A stretch of DNA of 64,000 nucleotides from an uncultured Bacteroidales bacterium (lineage in GTDB: Bacteria > Bacteroidota > Bacteroidia > Bacteroidales > Muribaculaceae), in NCBI GenBank assembly GCA_949289215.1, contig CASENC010000049.1, positions 62,001-126,000 of the forward strand, given 5' to 3'. Below are positions 18,440 to 27,767 of this stretch, in pieces (position 1 is the first letter of the stretch; the number at the start of each line of letters is the position of its first letter). Under the pieces are notes generated by a model. The model searched no databases, had not been told where the DNA came from, and saw only the letters and a program-made list of their open reading frames with translations. The translations under genes were made by a program, and so were the position numbers.

Positions 18440-20899
18440 TCAATTGCCGGTTGGGGAGGTGCCGGTGGCAGGGGCGTTGTCGCGGCCACCGCCGACAACA
18501 TCGTCGTTAGTGATGGTGGTGCGAGTCTTTTTCACCGATGCTTTCAGCGAGCCGAAGGTGAAGGATACCGCCACTTGGAACATCCGTTGTGGGTAATAAG
18601 CCTTGGTCCATCCTGTGTAGTCGCCGTATCTCGTCACTGTCTCGTTCTTTTGGTATTTGCCCGAGAACGGGTTCATGGCGAACAGCTGCACCGTGAGGCG
18701 GTCGTCCTTTAGGAACGAGCGTTGCAGACCCAGCATATAGAAGTGCGTGGGGCGAATATAGCTGTACAGGCCAGGTATGCCACCGCCGTTGCGCCCGCCA
18801 CTTAGGCTCAAGCGCAGTTTCCATGGCAGTTCCTGCGAGGCACGGGCGAAGAAACTCACGTCCCAGCGACTGTTGTCGAGGCCGAGGCTGGTGTTTTGGT
18901 AGCAGTTGTATGTGACCGATGTGTTGACCGACACGTTTGTCTTCTTCGATGGCATCCATTGGGCAAACAGGTTAAGCCAGCCGCTGCGCAGGCGGCCTAT
19001 GTTGCCGTAGGTTTCGTGACGTATGTCGCCGTCGGTGTATATGAGTTGGGTGATTTGGTCGTTGCTGAGCGAGCCGCCTGCCGTGACGTTGAGTGTCAGC
19101 TTAGGGTGGATATAGGTGTAGGTGGCTTGCAGCGAGTGGTTGCGTGCGCTCACCAGTGCCGGGTTACCCTGCCTGACTTCGGTGGGCGATTCGTTGATTG
19201 TCGGGTCGAGGTAACTTATGCCCGGACGGTTGATGCGCGTGGAGAAATTGAGTCGCAGGTTGTTCTTCTCGTCAAAACGATAGCCCACGCTCAGTGTTGG
19301 CACAAGGTCGTTGAGGTTCTTGCCCAAGAATGGTGAGTTGCCTGTGCGGTAGTCGGCCGTCATACGGGCAAACTCGTAGCGCAATCCGGCACGAGCCATC
19401 CAAGATCCCGAGGAGAACGAGTATTCGCCGTAAACCGCGCCCACGTGCGTGCGGTGCATGAAGTCGAGCAACACGGGAGCCGCCTCGTCTTGCCGGGTGT
19501 TGCTTGCGCTATGGTTGCGGCGGAAGATGTATTTTGCACCCACGTCGAGCTTGTGCTTGTCGCCCAGTGGGCGGGTGTAGTCGAGCTGGAAGGTGTGTTC
19601 CCACATCTTTTGGTCGGAGTCGTAAAAATATCGCGTATAATCAAATTGCGGATTGACAAGCGATTCATATCGGGAATCGTATCGGGTTCCCGTACCTGAA
19701 GCCGATAGCAGGTAAGAAAAATTCAAAGCCTCACCTTTTAGTTGTGTAAGATGTTGGTAATCAAATCGTCCGCTGACGTTGAAATAGTTGTATTGCTGTC
19801 CTTCACCAAACGATTGCACATAGGAATACAGCGTGTCGCCTGCCGCATCGAGCATACAGGTGGAATTGGCTCCATGCTGGTCGATTCCGAGTGCATATCC
19901 GCTGAACGAAGCGGTGAAAAGATTGAGCGAGTCGATTTCATAGCTCAAGTCGAGCGATGCGAAGTGCAGGTGGCCGGGATTTTTCATCCAAATGCTGCTT
20001 GTTTCGTTATTGCCCGTAGAGCGGTACACATATGAATGGTCGTTGTATTGTTCATCATAGCCGCCGATGTTGACATACGTGTAGTTGACGCTTGCCGTGA
20101 GCTTGTCGTTGAGGCTTGTGGTGAGGTAAATGTTTCCGCCGGGTTGCCCCATAGTGTTGTATTGTGCGTAAAGCGAACCCATTATGCCGTCGATGCGGCT
20201 GTTGTCTTTCATCACTATGTTGAGGATGCCGTTAACGCCTTCGGCATCATATTTTGCGCCCGGTTCGGTGATGACTTCTATTTTTTCCACCATGTTGGCC
20301 GGGATTGACTTCAGCACTTGCGACGGGTTGCCCGAGAGCGTGTTGTCGGGGTGTCCGTTCTTGTATATCTTGAAATCGCTGCTACCGTTTACCCGAATGT
20401 TGTCTTGTCCGTCAACGGTCACCATCGGTACCTTTTTCAGCATTTCGAGTATGCTGCTTGCTTTGGCATCTTCATCGCTTGCCACATCGTAGCTAAGACG
20501 GTCGATTTCGGCAGTGACGAGCGGTTTCTGTGCCACCACTTCCACTTCGCCAAGCACATTGTCGGCCACACGTGCCACCATGCGTCCGAGGTCGGCATGG
20601 CGATTGGCATCGCTGACCTCGAAGTTACGCTTTATTTCCTGCTTTCCCACCGAGGCCACCGACAAGCGGTAACTGCCGGCCCGGGAGAGGGCTTGGTTGA
20701 ATGTGCCGTTCTCGGCGGTGACTCCCATTGTCACCGCCCGTGTGGTGTCGGTTGCCGAGTATATGCGTATGGTGGCGTATGGTTCGCCTGTTCCTGTGCT
20801 GTCAATCACCTCGCCGCGCACGCTGTATTGAGCCGATGCAATACACGTGAATGACACTGCTGCAAATAAAGTTGCTATAAACCGTTCAATCTTAAGCAT
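18440..20899 (-). CDS. Outer-membrane TonB-dependent receptor family protein (OMP_b-brl_3 type)
   Basis: This 819-residue protein starts with a signal peptide (MLKIERFIATLFAAVSFTCIASAQ). A carboxypeptidase-regulatory-like domain follows (SVRGEVIDSTGTGEPYATIR, ending near residue 100), then a plug (VTVDGQDNIRVNGSSDFKIY, MVEKIEVITEPGAKYDAEGV) and a long beta-barrel. It is the CarbopepD_reg_2/OMP_b-brl_3 class, smaller than SusC, often linked to peptide, metal or signalling uptake. No partner lipoprotein adjoins. A TACCTTTG -7 element at 20946-20939 places transcription start near 20933, so the ATG at 20899 is chosen over 20941. The C-terminal tail is Gly/Thr/Pro rich. Confidence 0.85.
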   Translation of the reverse strand: MLKIERFIATLFAAVSFTCIASAQYSVRGEVIDSTGTGEPYATIRIYSATDTTRAVTMGVTAENGTFNQALSRAGSYRLSVASVGKQEIKRNFEVSDANRHADLGRMVARVADNVLGEVEVVAQKPLVTAEIDRLSYDVASDEDAKASSILEMLKKVPMVTVDGQDNIRVNGSSDFKIYKNGHPDNTLSGNPSQVLKSIPANMVEKIEVITEPGAKYDAEGVNGILNIVMKDNSRIDGIMGSLYAQYNTMGQPGGNIYLTTSLNDKLTASVNYTYVNIGGYDEQYNDHSYVYRSTGNNETSSIWMKNPGHLHFASLDLSYEIDSLNLFTASFSGYALGIDQHGANSTCMLDAAGDTLYSYVQSFGEGQQYNYFNVSGRFDYQHLTQLKGEALNFSYLLSASGTGTRYDSRYESLVNPQFDYTRYFYDSDQKMWEHTFQLDYTRPLGDKHKLDVGAKYIFRRNHSASNTRQDEAAPVLLDFMHRTHVGAVYGEYSFSSGSWMARAGLRYEFARMTADYRTGNSPFLGKNLNDLVPTLSVGYRFDEKNNLRLNFSTRINRPGISYLDPTINESPTEVRQGNPALVSARNHSLQATYTYIHPKLTLNVTAGGSLSNDQITQLIYTDGDIRHETYGNIGRLRSGWLNLFAQWMPSKKTNVSVNTSVTYNCYQNTSLGLDNSRWDVSFFARASQELPWKLRLSLSGGRNGGGIPGLYSYIRPTHFYMLGLQRSFLKDDRLTVQLFAMNPFSGKYQKNETVTRYGDYTGWTKAYYPQRMFQVAVSFTFGSLKASVKKTRTTITNDDVVGGGRDNAPATGTSPTGN

Positions 20900-20987
20900 A
20901 ATGTGAATAATTGAATTGTTTTTGAGCTTTAGATGCAGCAAAGGTAGTGAAAAGTTGCACGCCCTACCTGGAGAATTGTATATTTTA

Positions 20988-20996
20988 CCCCCCCCC
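20988..20996. repeat. Nine-base C homopolymer upstream of the receptor gene
   Basis: An uninterrupted run of nine C residues on the plus strand lies 42-57 bp upstream of the TACCTTTG promoter element of the receptor gene, near where the -33 and upstream region would be. Such tracts are prone to slippage. Confidence 0.7.
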
Positions 20997-21008
20997 AGTT
21001 AAAAAATA

Positions 21009-23444
21009 TTAAAATTCTAATGTCGAGGGAGTAAGGCCCTCGCTTGAGAGCGTGACAGTGAATGTGCCGTCACTGCCGCGCAGCGGACGCACAAGCAGTT
21101 GGGCGCGGCCTGCAAACGTGCGTATGGCAAAATGCTGCTTGTCGCTGCCCGGTGTGGGGCGTTCCTGCCACTTGAAGCCCGGGTCGCCGTTGCCGTAACC
21201 AATGATTTCGGCATGGCCGGTGACGGCGGCATTGAGTTTGATGTCGGCATCGGGCACACGGCGGCCTTTGTCATCGAGCAGCTCTATGTCGATTACAGCC
21301 AAGTCATACCCGTCGCCTTTGAACGACTGTTTCTGCGCAACGGCATTGATTTTTGAGGCTTTACCCGTGGTCTCGATTACACATTCGGCAACTTTCTTGC
21401 CATTCCGGTACCCGATGGCCGAAACTGTTCCGGGCCGGTAAGTGGCAGTCCATTCAATATGCCCGTTGTGCGGCATGGCCTTGCGGCCCAGGTTGCGACC
21501 GTTGACGGTGAGTTCCACTTCGTCGCAGTTGCTGTAAGCCCATATTTCCACCTCTTCGCCTTCATGCCCGGCAAGGTTCCAGTGGGGCAATATGTGCAAC
21601 ACCGGTTCTTGCGTCCACCAAGCCCGCAGGTAGTAAGTCTCGTCCTTTGGGAAACCGCAATAGTCCATGAGGCCGAATTGCGAGCCGGTTGCCGGCCATT
21701 TCATCGGGTTGGGTTCGCCGCGGTAGTCAAGCCCCGTCCAGTAGAACAATCCTCCCAGCCAGGGTCGTTCGTCATAGAACTTCCAACCGCGTTCTATCAC
21801 ATTTTTCATGTCTTGTTGGCCGGCCGGTTCGCGGTTGATTGCGGCCATTCGCCCCTGCAATGAGTCGGTGTAATACACGTCGCGGGTGCCGCACCCCGAA
21901 GTCTCTTCGGTACCCACGGCGCACCATTCGGGGTTGAGCTTGTGCAGCCCGTCAACATCGTTTTGTTTAATATAATTATAACCTTGTACGTCAAGCCCCT
22001 TGATAAGCTCGCGTCCGCCTGCGTTGCCGGCAGTGGCAAGGCGCGTCGAGTCGAGCCGGTGCACATGGGCACACATCGACCGGGCTATTTTCTCGCCGCC
22101 GGGAGTACCCTCTATCGCCCACTCTTCGTTGCCTATGCTCCACAGGATTATGCACGGGTGGTTGCGATCGCGCACAATCATGCTGCGCAATTGTCTTAAT
22201 TGCTCTTTGTTAATGCCCATCGGACGGTTTTCGTCGATTACGAGCATACCCATCTCGTCACATAGGTCGAGCATATCGGGCGATGCCGGGTTGTGCGAGC
22301 TTCTGATGGCATTGCTGCCCATCCACTTTAACCGATTGATGCGGTAACGCCACAGTTCCCGGCCAACGGCCGTACCCACCCCGGCATGGTCGAGGTGCAT
22401 ATTGGTACCCTTGATTTTCACCCTTTTGCCATTGAGCATGAAACCGCTGTCGGCATCGAACTTTATTGTACGCACACCTATGCGTGTGGTGTAGGTGTCG
22501 ATTGTTTCTCCTTGCTTGTCAATCACATCGGTGATTATTGTGTATAGGTATGGGTTGTCGAGTTGCCACAAGTGCGGGTTTGGTAGTGTGATGCTTTCGC
22601 GAACGGTGTTTTCACTCTTGTATCCCACGTGGCAATTCACCCCTTTCGATTGTGCGGCCACTGTGCCGTCGGCATCGAGCAGCGTGTGCCGCACTGTGGC
22701 CGAGTCATCAGCGAGCCGTGTGTTCCTTATTGTTGTCGAGATGTTTATTGCCGCCCGGCTGTAGTCGTCGGCAATGTCGGTGGTTACCTGTGTGCCGAAG
22801 TGTGCAACGTGTAACGGAGCAGTCGCATAGAGCTTCACGTTGCCCGGAATGCCTGCGCCCTCGTAATACCATCCTTCCTCGGTCGAGGCATCGGCGCGCA
22901 CCGTCAGCACGTTGTCTCCGCCATAATTAAGGTATTCGGTTATGTCATACACTTGCGAGATATATCCGCTCGGCTCGTGGCCAAGGTAAAACCCGTTGCA
23001 AAACACCTGTGCATCGCGAAAAATGGCGTCAAACACCACATATATGTGCTTGCCTTCTATTTCACGTCCAATGGTAAAATGCTTGCGATACCAGCCCACA
23101 CTGTTTTCGGGGTAACGCCAACCCACCATTTTGTATCCGTGGCTGTGGCTTGCTTCGCTGCTATATGGCAGGTCAACCACCCAGTCGTGGGGCAAGTCAA
23201 CATCGGTCCATGCGCTGTCGTTGAATTCAGTCCAAATGGGACTTCGAGCCTGCAAAGTGGCTTGGACCTTACACATATAGGTGAAATATTCGGTGCCATG
23301 GGTAAAGTCGGCCTGCATGTCGGCGGCATTGCCGAGTGCGAATTTCCATCCGGGGTTCATATCGGTGTATTCGCGTGGAGCAAAAGCCCACGCCGAGGCG
23401 ATGGTGCCAATCATCAAAGTGGCGGCAAGCAGAAATCGGTTCAT
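21009..23444 (-). CDS. Secreted glycoside hydrolase family 2 beta-glycosidase
   Basis: This 811-residue exported enzyme has a signal peptide (LLAATLMIGTIASAWAFA). A GH2 sugar-binding jelly roll (about 30-220, with NGFYLGHEPSGY), an Ig-like domain, and the TIM barrel starting near residue 330 (IKGTNMHLDHAGVG) follow. The acid/base Glu is in ILWSIGNEEW near residue 438. A C-terminal DUF4982-like domain ends the protein (VELTVNGRNLG, LAVIDIELLDDKGRRVPDA). This layout is typical of Bacteroidetes beta-galactosidases and related exo-glycosidases; the sugar is not fixed by motif. It sits upstream of the receptor gene on the same strand with 109 bp between them. Confidence 0.9.
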   Translation of the reverse strand: MNRFLLAATLMIGTIASAWAFAPREYTDMNPGWKFALGNAADMQADFTHGTEYFTYMCKVQATLQARSPIWTEFNDSAWTDVDLPHDWVVDLPYSSEASHSHGYKMVGWRYPENSVGWYRKHFTIGREIEGKHIYVVFDAIFRDAQVFCNGFYLGHEPSGYISQVYDITEYLNYGGDNVLTVRADASTEEGWYYEGAGIPGNVKLYATAPLHVAHFGTQVTTDIADDYSRAAINISTTIRNTRLADDSATVRHTLLDADGTVAAQSKGVNCHVGYKSENTVRESITLPNPHLWQLDNPYLYTIITDVIDKQGETIDTYTTRIGVRTIKFDADSGFMLNGKRVKIKGTNMHLDHAGVGTAVGRELWRYRINRLKWMGSNAIRSSHNPASPDMLDLCDEMGMLVIDENRPMGINKEQLRQLRSMIVRDRNHPCIILWSIGNEEWAIEGTPGGEKIARSMCAHVHRLDSTRLATAGNAGGRELIKGLDVQGYNYIKQNDVDGLHKLNPEWCAVGTEETSGCGTRDVYYTDSLQGRMAAINREPAGQQDMKNVIERGWKFYDERPWLGGLFYWTGLDYRGEPNPMKWPATGSQFGLMDYCGFPKDETYYLRAWWTQEPVLHILPHWNLAGHEGEEVEIWAYSNCDEVELTVNGRNLGRKAMPHNGHIEWTATYRPGTVSAIGYRNGKKVAECVIETTGKASKINAVAQKQSFKGDGYDLAVIDIELLDDKGRRVPDADIKLNAAVTGHAEIIGYGNGDPGFKWQERPTPGSDKQHFAIRTFAGRAQLLVRPLRGSDGTFTVTLSSEGLTPSTLEF

Positions 23445-23466
23445 AAATGCGTTCAGGTTTATGTCG

Positions 23467-23487
23467 ATGGCTCATCAAGCGAGCCAT
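23467..23487 (-). promoter_or_regulatory. Hairpin in the leader of the GH2 gene
   Basis: ATGGCTC and GAGCCAT form a 7-bp stem with a 7-nt loop, 23 bp upstream of the GH2 start. A TATTTTTG -7 element (23522-23515) lies just beyond, so the hairpin falls in the predicted 5' leader. It could be an operator or an RNA structure. Confidence 0.4.
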
Positions 23488-23649
23488 ACAATGGTTATAC
23501 ATATTTTGGTTAAACAAAAATACACAGTTTCCCCTTTAGTTGCCTCTTCATGGTGGTAATAGTGTCATAAATAGATAAATTAGTATCATCATATCCAATA
23601 ATTGAATGTTTTGGTTAAGGTTGTTATTGGTATCTTTTGTTGCATAAAT

Positions 23650-23694
23650 TAAGCCTGAACCCTCATTTACACGAGTTTGGAAGGCTCAGGCTTA
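23650..23694 (-). terminator. Possible terminator of the korAB operon
   Basis: TAAGCCTGA (23650-23658) pairs with TCAGGCTTA (23686-23694), 27 bp past the korB stop. On the minus strand the stem is followed by ATTTATG, a poor U-tract, so efficiency is uncertain. Confidence 0.5.
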
Positions 23695-23720
23695 TGGTGT
23701 TTCTATAAAGGAGTGTCGGA

Positions 23721-24743
23721 TTACTTTACTTCCCAGGTGTCGCCGGCAAGCAGCATATCGCGCAGGCAGGTGTAACCCTTGCGCTGCCGCACCTCGGCTA
23801 CTTGTTGCTCTACGGCTTCGTTATACACGGGTGCTTCCACGTCGCGAATGACGCCTATGGCAAGCGGCAACGAGCGGCCGTCCATCATTGCAAGCTGCTG
23901 GTGCAGGAAGTTTGACTGGCAGTGTGCATCATGTGTGAGCACATCGTCGATGTAATAACCGTCCTCGCCTATGGTCACGGCTTTCAGCCCGAAACCATCT
24001 TGCACAAGACCCTTTTCGAGGTTTGCACCGAAAAGCATCTTTTTGCCATGTTCGAGGTGGATGGTGTGTTCGGGGCGATTGGCACGTTCGCTCACATAAT
24101 TATGTATCCCGTTATTGAAAATCACGCAGTTTTGCAATATCTCCACCACCGAGCAACCGCGATGTCGTGCGGCAGCTACCATCACTTCTTGCGACACGGC
24201 CTGTTCCACGTCAAGGCTGCGGGCGAAAAAAGTGCCACGTGCGCCGAATACCAGTTCGGCGGGAATGAACGGATCTTCGGTAGTGCCGTAGGGCGACGAC
24301 TTGCTCACAAATCCGCGGTCGCTTGTAGGTGAATATTGCCCCTTGGTGAGACCGTAAATCTTGTTGTTGAGCAACAGCATATTCACGTCCACATTGCGGC
24401 GCACTTCGTGGATGGTGTGGTTTCCGCCGATGGCCAGGCCGTCGCCGTCGCCACACACTTGCCACACCGTGAGTTCGGGGTTGGCCACTTTGATGCCTGT
24501 GGCCACTGCGGCACCACGTCCGTGAATGGTGTGGAAGCCGTAGGTGTTCATATAATAAATAAGCCGCGAGCTGCATCCTATGCCCGATACCACCACAATC
24601 TTGTGCGGTGGTATGCCCAGTTCGGCCATTGCTTTGTGAAGCTCGGCAAGCACGGCATGGTCGCCGCAGCCCGGGCACCAGCGTACTGCCTGGTCGCTTT
24701 TATAGTCGGCAGCTGTGTATGATGTGTTTTTTGTTTCTTCCAT
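23721..24743 (-). CDS. korB: 2-oxoacid:ferredoxin oxidoreductase, beta subunit
   Basis: This 340-residue subunit binds thiamine diphosphate and an Fe-S cluster, and with KorA it oxidises a 2-oxoacid (2-oxoglutarate or a related acid) to the acyl-CoA while reducing ferredoxin. It shows CPGCGDHAVL near the N-terminus, GIGCSSRLIYY, the TPP motif CGDGDGLAIGGNH running to LLLNNKIYGLTKGQYSPTS, and further cysteines. The start lies 4 bp after the korA stop, so the two are cotranscribed. Kor rather than Por is chosen because the complex has two subunits with a fused gamma-alpha chain. Confidence 0.92.
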   Translation of the reverse strand: MEETKNTSYTAADYKSDQAVRWCPGCGDHAVLAELHKAMAELGIPPHKIVVVSGIGCSSRLIYYMNTYGFHTIHGRGAAVATGIKVANPELTVWQVCGDGDGLAIGGNHTIHEVRRNVDVNMLLLNNKIYGLTKGQYSPTSDRGFVSKSSPYGTTEDPFIPAELVFGARGTFFARSLDVEQAVSQEVMVAAARHRGCSVVEILQNCVIFNNGIHNYVSERANRPEHTIHLEHGKKMLFGANLEKGLVQDGFGLKAVTIGEDGYYIDDVLTHDAHCQSNFLHQQLAMMDGRSLPLAIGVIRDVEAPVYNEAVEQQVAEVRQRKGYTCLRDMLLAGDTWEVK

Positions 24744-24747
24744 TTCG

Positions 24748-26592
24748 TCAGTCCTCCATGATTTTAGTTACACCATCTATTATTTCCTGTACGAGGAACG
24801 GTTGCCCTTCCACCTTGTTGATGCGGTGGATTTCGGTTGCCGGATACTTGGCTTGCAGGTAGTCGGCAAACTGGCCGTTGTTGAGTTCGGCCACGATAAC
24901 CCTCTTGTAGCGGGCCAATACCTCGCCGGTGTTGAGCGGCAACGGATTGATGTAGCGGAAGTGTGCAAGAGCCACGCGCCGCCCGTCGGCATTCAGCAGG
25001 TTGGCGGCCGATAGCAGGTGCCCGTATGTTCCACCCCAGCCCACAAGCAACGTGTCGGCCTCGGTGTCGCCTTTCACTTCAAGGGCAGGGATGTCGTGTG
25101 CGATGTTCTCTATCTTCAGGCGGCGGGCTTCCACCATCTTGGCATGGTTGGCCGGGTCGGTTGATATTGCACTTGTAACTGCGCTCTTTTCAAGTCCGCC
25201 CACGCGGTGAGTAAATCCTTCGGTTCCCGGAACTGCCCAGTAGCGCACTTGCGTTTGCTCGTTGCGCATATATGGGTGCCAGCGGCCTTTCATGTCATCG
25301 GTGACAAAGGGCGGGCGAATTTCGGGATACTCGTCGCTGTCGGGTATGCGCCAAGCCGACGAGCCGTTGGCTATGAAACCGTCGGTGAGCAATATCACCG
25401 GGGTCATGTGTGTGAGGGCTATGCGGGCAGCCTCGAAAGCCATGTCGAAACAGTCGGTGGGCGATGCCGCAGCCACTACTGCCAATGGCGATTCACCGTT
25501 ACGCCCGTAAAGGGCTTGCCGCAAGTCGGTCTGTTCTGTTTTGGTTGGCAGACCGGTACACGGGCCTCCGCGTTGCACGTCGATTACCACCAGTGGCAAC
25601 TCGGTGATTACTGCCAGTCCCAGTCCTTCGCTCTTGAGCGACAAGCCCGGCCCCGAAGTGCTGGTGGCTGCGAGGTCGCCGGCGAATGCGGCACCGATAG
25701 CCGAACAAATTCCGGCAATTTCGTCTTCCATTTGGCAGGCTTTTACGCCAAGGTCTTTACGTTTTGCCAACTCGTGAAGAATGTCGGTTGCCGGGGTGAT
25801 GGGGTAGCTGCCGAGGAAAAGCGGCCTGCCGCTCTTCTCCGATGCCATAATTAATCCCCATGCAGTGGCGGTGTTTCCGTTGACATCGGTGTACCGGCCC
25901 GGGCGGATGCTTTCGCTTTCGATGCGGTAGGTCGATACCGATGCGTGTATGTTATGGCCGTAATCGTAGCCTGCGCGCATGACTTTTGCGTTGGCCTCAT
26001 ATATGGCAGGCTTTTTTGCAAATTTATTGTGTAACAAGTGTAAAGCACTTTCGAGCGGACGGTCGAAAAGCCAGCACACCAGTCCCAGTGCAAACATATT
26101 CTTGCACTTGGTCATCGAGCGGTTGTCCATTCCGCTGTCGGCGAGTGCGTCTTTCACCATCGATGTCATGGGCACTTCCACCACTTGGGCTTTGAGTTGC
26201 AATTCGGTGAAAGGGTCGTCGGTGACGAACAAGGCTTTTTCCAAGTCGCGTTTCTTGAACGAATCGATATCTACAATTGCCACTCCGCCTTCTTTAAGGA
26301 ATTTGGCATGCTGCTTCAGAGCCGCCGGGTTCATTGCGACCAGCACGTCGGCTTTGTCGCCCGGAGTATAAACGCCTTTGCCTATGTGTACTTGGAAACC
26401 CGAAACGCCGCTGAGCGATCCTTGCGGAGCGCGAACTTCGGCAGGGTAGTCGGGGAAAGTGGAAATTTGGTTGCCCACACCGGCCGACACATTCGAGAAC
26501 AGGTTGCCTGCAAGTTGCATCCCATCGCCCGAGTCGCCCGAGAAGCGTACCACCACGTCGTCGAGGACTTTTATATTGGTATTATCCAGCAT
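24748..26592 (-). CDS. korA: 2-oxoacid:ferredoxin oxidoreductase, alpha subunit (gamma-alpha fusion)
   Basis: This 614-residue subunit begins with the gamma domain (VVVRFSGDSGDGMQLAGNLF). The alpha domain follows (LFLGSYPITPATDILHELAK, then DEIAGICSAIGAAFAGDLAA and TSTSGPGLSLKSEGLGLAV). It is the partner of KorB. A frame open to 26652 exists, but a good promoter, TTTG-N20-TATATTTG at 26686-26655, places transcription start near 26649, so the ATG at 26592 (MLDNTNIKVLDD) is chosen. This two-gene arrangement is standard in Bacteroidales, where it supplies reduced ferredoxin or runs a reductive TCA step. Confidence 0.93.
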   Translation of the reverse strand: MLDNTNIKVLDDVVVRFSGDSGDGMQLAGNLFSNVSAGVGNQISTFPDYPAEVRAPQGSLSGVSGFQVHIGKGVYTPGDKADVLVAMNPAALKQHAKFLKEGGVAIVDIDSFKKRDLEKALFVTDDPFTELQLKAQVVEVPMTSMVKDALADSGMDNRSMTKCKNMFALGLVCWLFDRPLESALHLLHNKFAKKPAIYEANAKVMRAGYDYGHNIHASVSTYRIESESIRPGRYTDVNGNTATAWGLIMASEKSGRPLFLGSYPITPATDILHELAKRKDLGVKACQMEDEIAGICSAIGAAFAGDLAATSTSGPGLSLKSEGLGLAVITELPLVVIDVQRGGPCTGLPTKTEQTDLRQALYGRNGESPLAVVAAASPTDCFDMAFEAARIALTHMTPVILLTDGFIANGSSAWRIPDSDEYPEIRPPFVTDDMKGRWHPYMRNEQTQVRYWAVPGTEGFTHRVGGLEKSAVTSAISTDPANHAKMVEARRLKIENIAHDIPALEVKGDTEADTLLVGWGGTYGHLLSAANLLNADGRRVALAHFRYINPLPLNTGEVLARYKRVIVAELNNGQFADYLQAKYPATEIHRINKVEGQPFLVQEIIDGVTKIMED

Positions 26593-26654
26593 ATTAGTTA
26601 ATGGTTTTACGACATAATTATACAAAGCATTTGGCTTGGAGGTCAAATGCAATG

Positions 26655-26686
26655 CAAATATACACCTTTATGTATTCAAAAACAAA
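26655..26686 (-). promoter_or_regulatory. korAB promoter
   Basis: On the minus strand TTTG (26686-26683), a 20-bp spacer and TATATTTG (26662-26655) make a full Bacteroidetes consensus. The leader to the korA ATG is about 57 nt. Confidence 0.75.
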
Positions 26687-26942
26687 ATAATTATGCACAA
26701 ATGCTCATAAATTGCAATAAAATAAAAAATTTGTGTATGATATGGTGAATATTCAAAACAAAATGCGTTTTGCGAGTTATGTTTGTTTACTTAAAACACG
26801 GTATTGCTACATAGTTGCCGCGCATATGTTATATAACACATTCTTTTTGAAGAAAAATGTTATTACGGTTTGGCAAAAAAACATCCTCGTGTGGATAACA
26901 TAGGCTTCGGCTTGGCAATATCAAAAAACAGCTTGCTGATTT

Positions 26943-26973
26943 TTTGCATTGCGCTCGCCTTGCACTATCTTTG
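26943..26973 (+). promoter_or_regulatory. Promoter of the DUF4923 gene
   Basis: TTTG (26943-26946), a 19-bp spacer and TATCTTTG (26966-26973) match the consensus fully. The start codon lies 35 bp further on, preceded by AAAGGAACTGG. The 12-bp palindrome TGTTATATAACA at 26827-26838 lies in the same intergenic stretch. Confidence 0.8.
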
Positions 26974-27007
26974 CACATGAAATATATAATAACTGAAAGG
27001 AACTGGA

Positions 27008-27691
27008 ATGATGAAAAAGTTTAATGTTTTATTGTTGACAGCTGTAGTTTCCTTGATAGGTACAACCCGGGCTGATGCTTTTGATTGGGGTAGTGTGTTA
27101 GGCGGAATGATGCAAAATTCAGCTACAAAGACCGATTCAACAGCATCGTCAACCTCTTCCGGGGCATCGATACTTGGCGGAATACTTGGCGGCGTGTTGC
27201 AGAACGATAATCTTGAGGTGAAGGATATTGCAGGCACATGGACTATAAGCGGTCCGTCGATACAGTTCAAAAGTGACGATGTGCTGGAACAGGCCGGCGG
27301 GGCTGCTGCGGCTGCTGTCATCAAGGAAAAACTTATGCCTTATTACAACAAAATCGGTCTCGACGGCATGAAAATGAATATAGCCGCCGATGGTAATGTG
27401 ACTGTGACACTTAAAAACGGGAAAACGTTCAGTGGCACTGTGAAAAAAGGTGAGCAGGAAGGCGAAATGATTTTTGGTTTCAATAAATTGTCGAGTACAA
27501 GCAAGATAGGAAATATCACCGTGAAAGTGTCTAAATCGCTTAATACGTTAAGCCTGATGGCCGATGTGTCGAAGTTGCAATCTCTGTTGTCGCTTGTTTC
27601 CGACAAGTTGAACATTTCGCAGCTTTCCACCATCACAAGTCTGCTTGAAAACTACGATGGCATCTATGCCGGGCTGGAATTTACAAAGTAG
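27008..27691 (+). CDS. DUF4923-family exported protein
   Basis: This 227-residue protein has a signal peptide (MMKKFNVLLLTAVVSLIGTTRADA). A Ser/Thr/Gly-rich linker (TDSTASSTSSGASILGG) leads to a C-terminal domain starting at DIAGTWTISGPSIQFKSDD and ending in SLLENYDGIYAGLEFTK, which matches the lipocalin-like DUF4923 family of Bacteroidales. These proteins are presumed periplasmic or surface-associated, with no known role. It has its own consensus promoter and a palindromic terminator-like repeat downstream, so it is monocistronic. Confidence 0.82.
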   Translation: MMKKFNVLLLTAVVSLIGTTRADAFDWGSVLGGMMQNSATKTDSTASSTSSGASILGGILGGVLQNDNLEVKDIAGTWTISGPSIQFKSDDVLEQAGGAAAAAVIKEKLMPYYNKIGLDGMKMNIAADGNVTVTLKNGKTFSGTVKKGEQEGEMIFGFNKLSSTSKIGNITVKVSKSLNTLSLMADVSKLQSLLSLVSDKLNISQLSTITSLLENYDGIYAGLEFTK

Positions 27692-27722
27692 TGAGATTTA
27701 TTAAGTTAATCACAATATGCCG

Positions 27723-27748
27723 TAGAGACGCGATTAATCGCGTCTCTA
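27723..27748. repeat. 26-bp perfect palindrome, REP-like, likely also a terminator
   Basis: TAGAGACGCGATT followed by its exact reverse complement AATCGCGTCTCTA, then TTAGTTTTTT. It lies 32 bp past the DUF4923 stop and would fold into a terminator hairpin. Truncated or degenerate copies of the same sequence occur near 18.4, 54.9 and 54.97 kb, so it belongs to a dispersed intergenic family. Confidence 0.75.
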
Positions 27749-27767
27749 TTAGTTTTTTCGGGTAATT

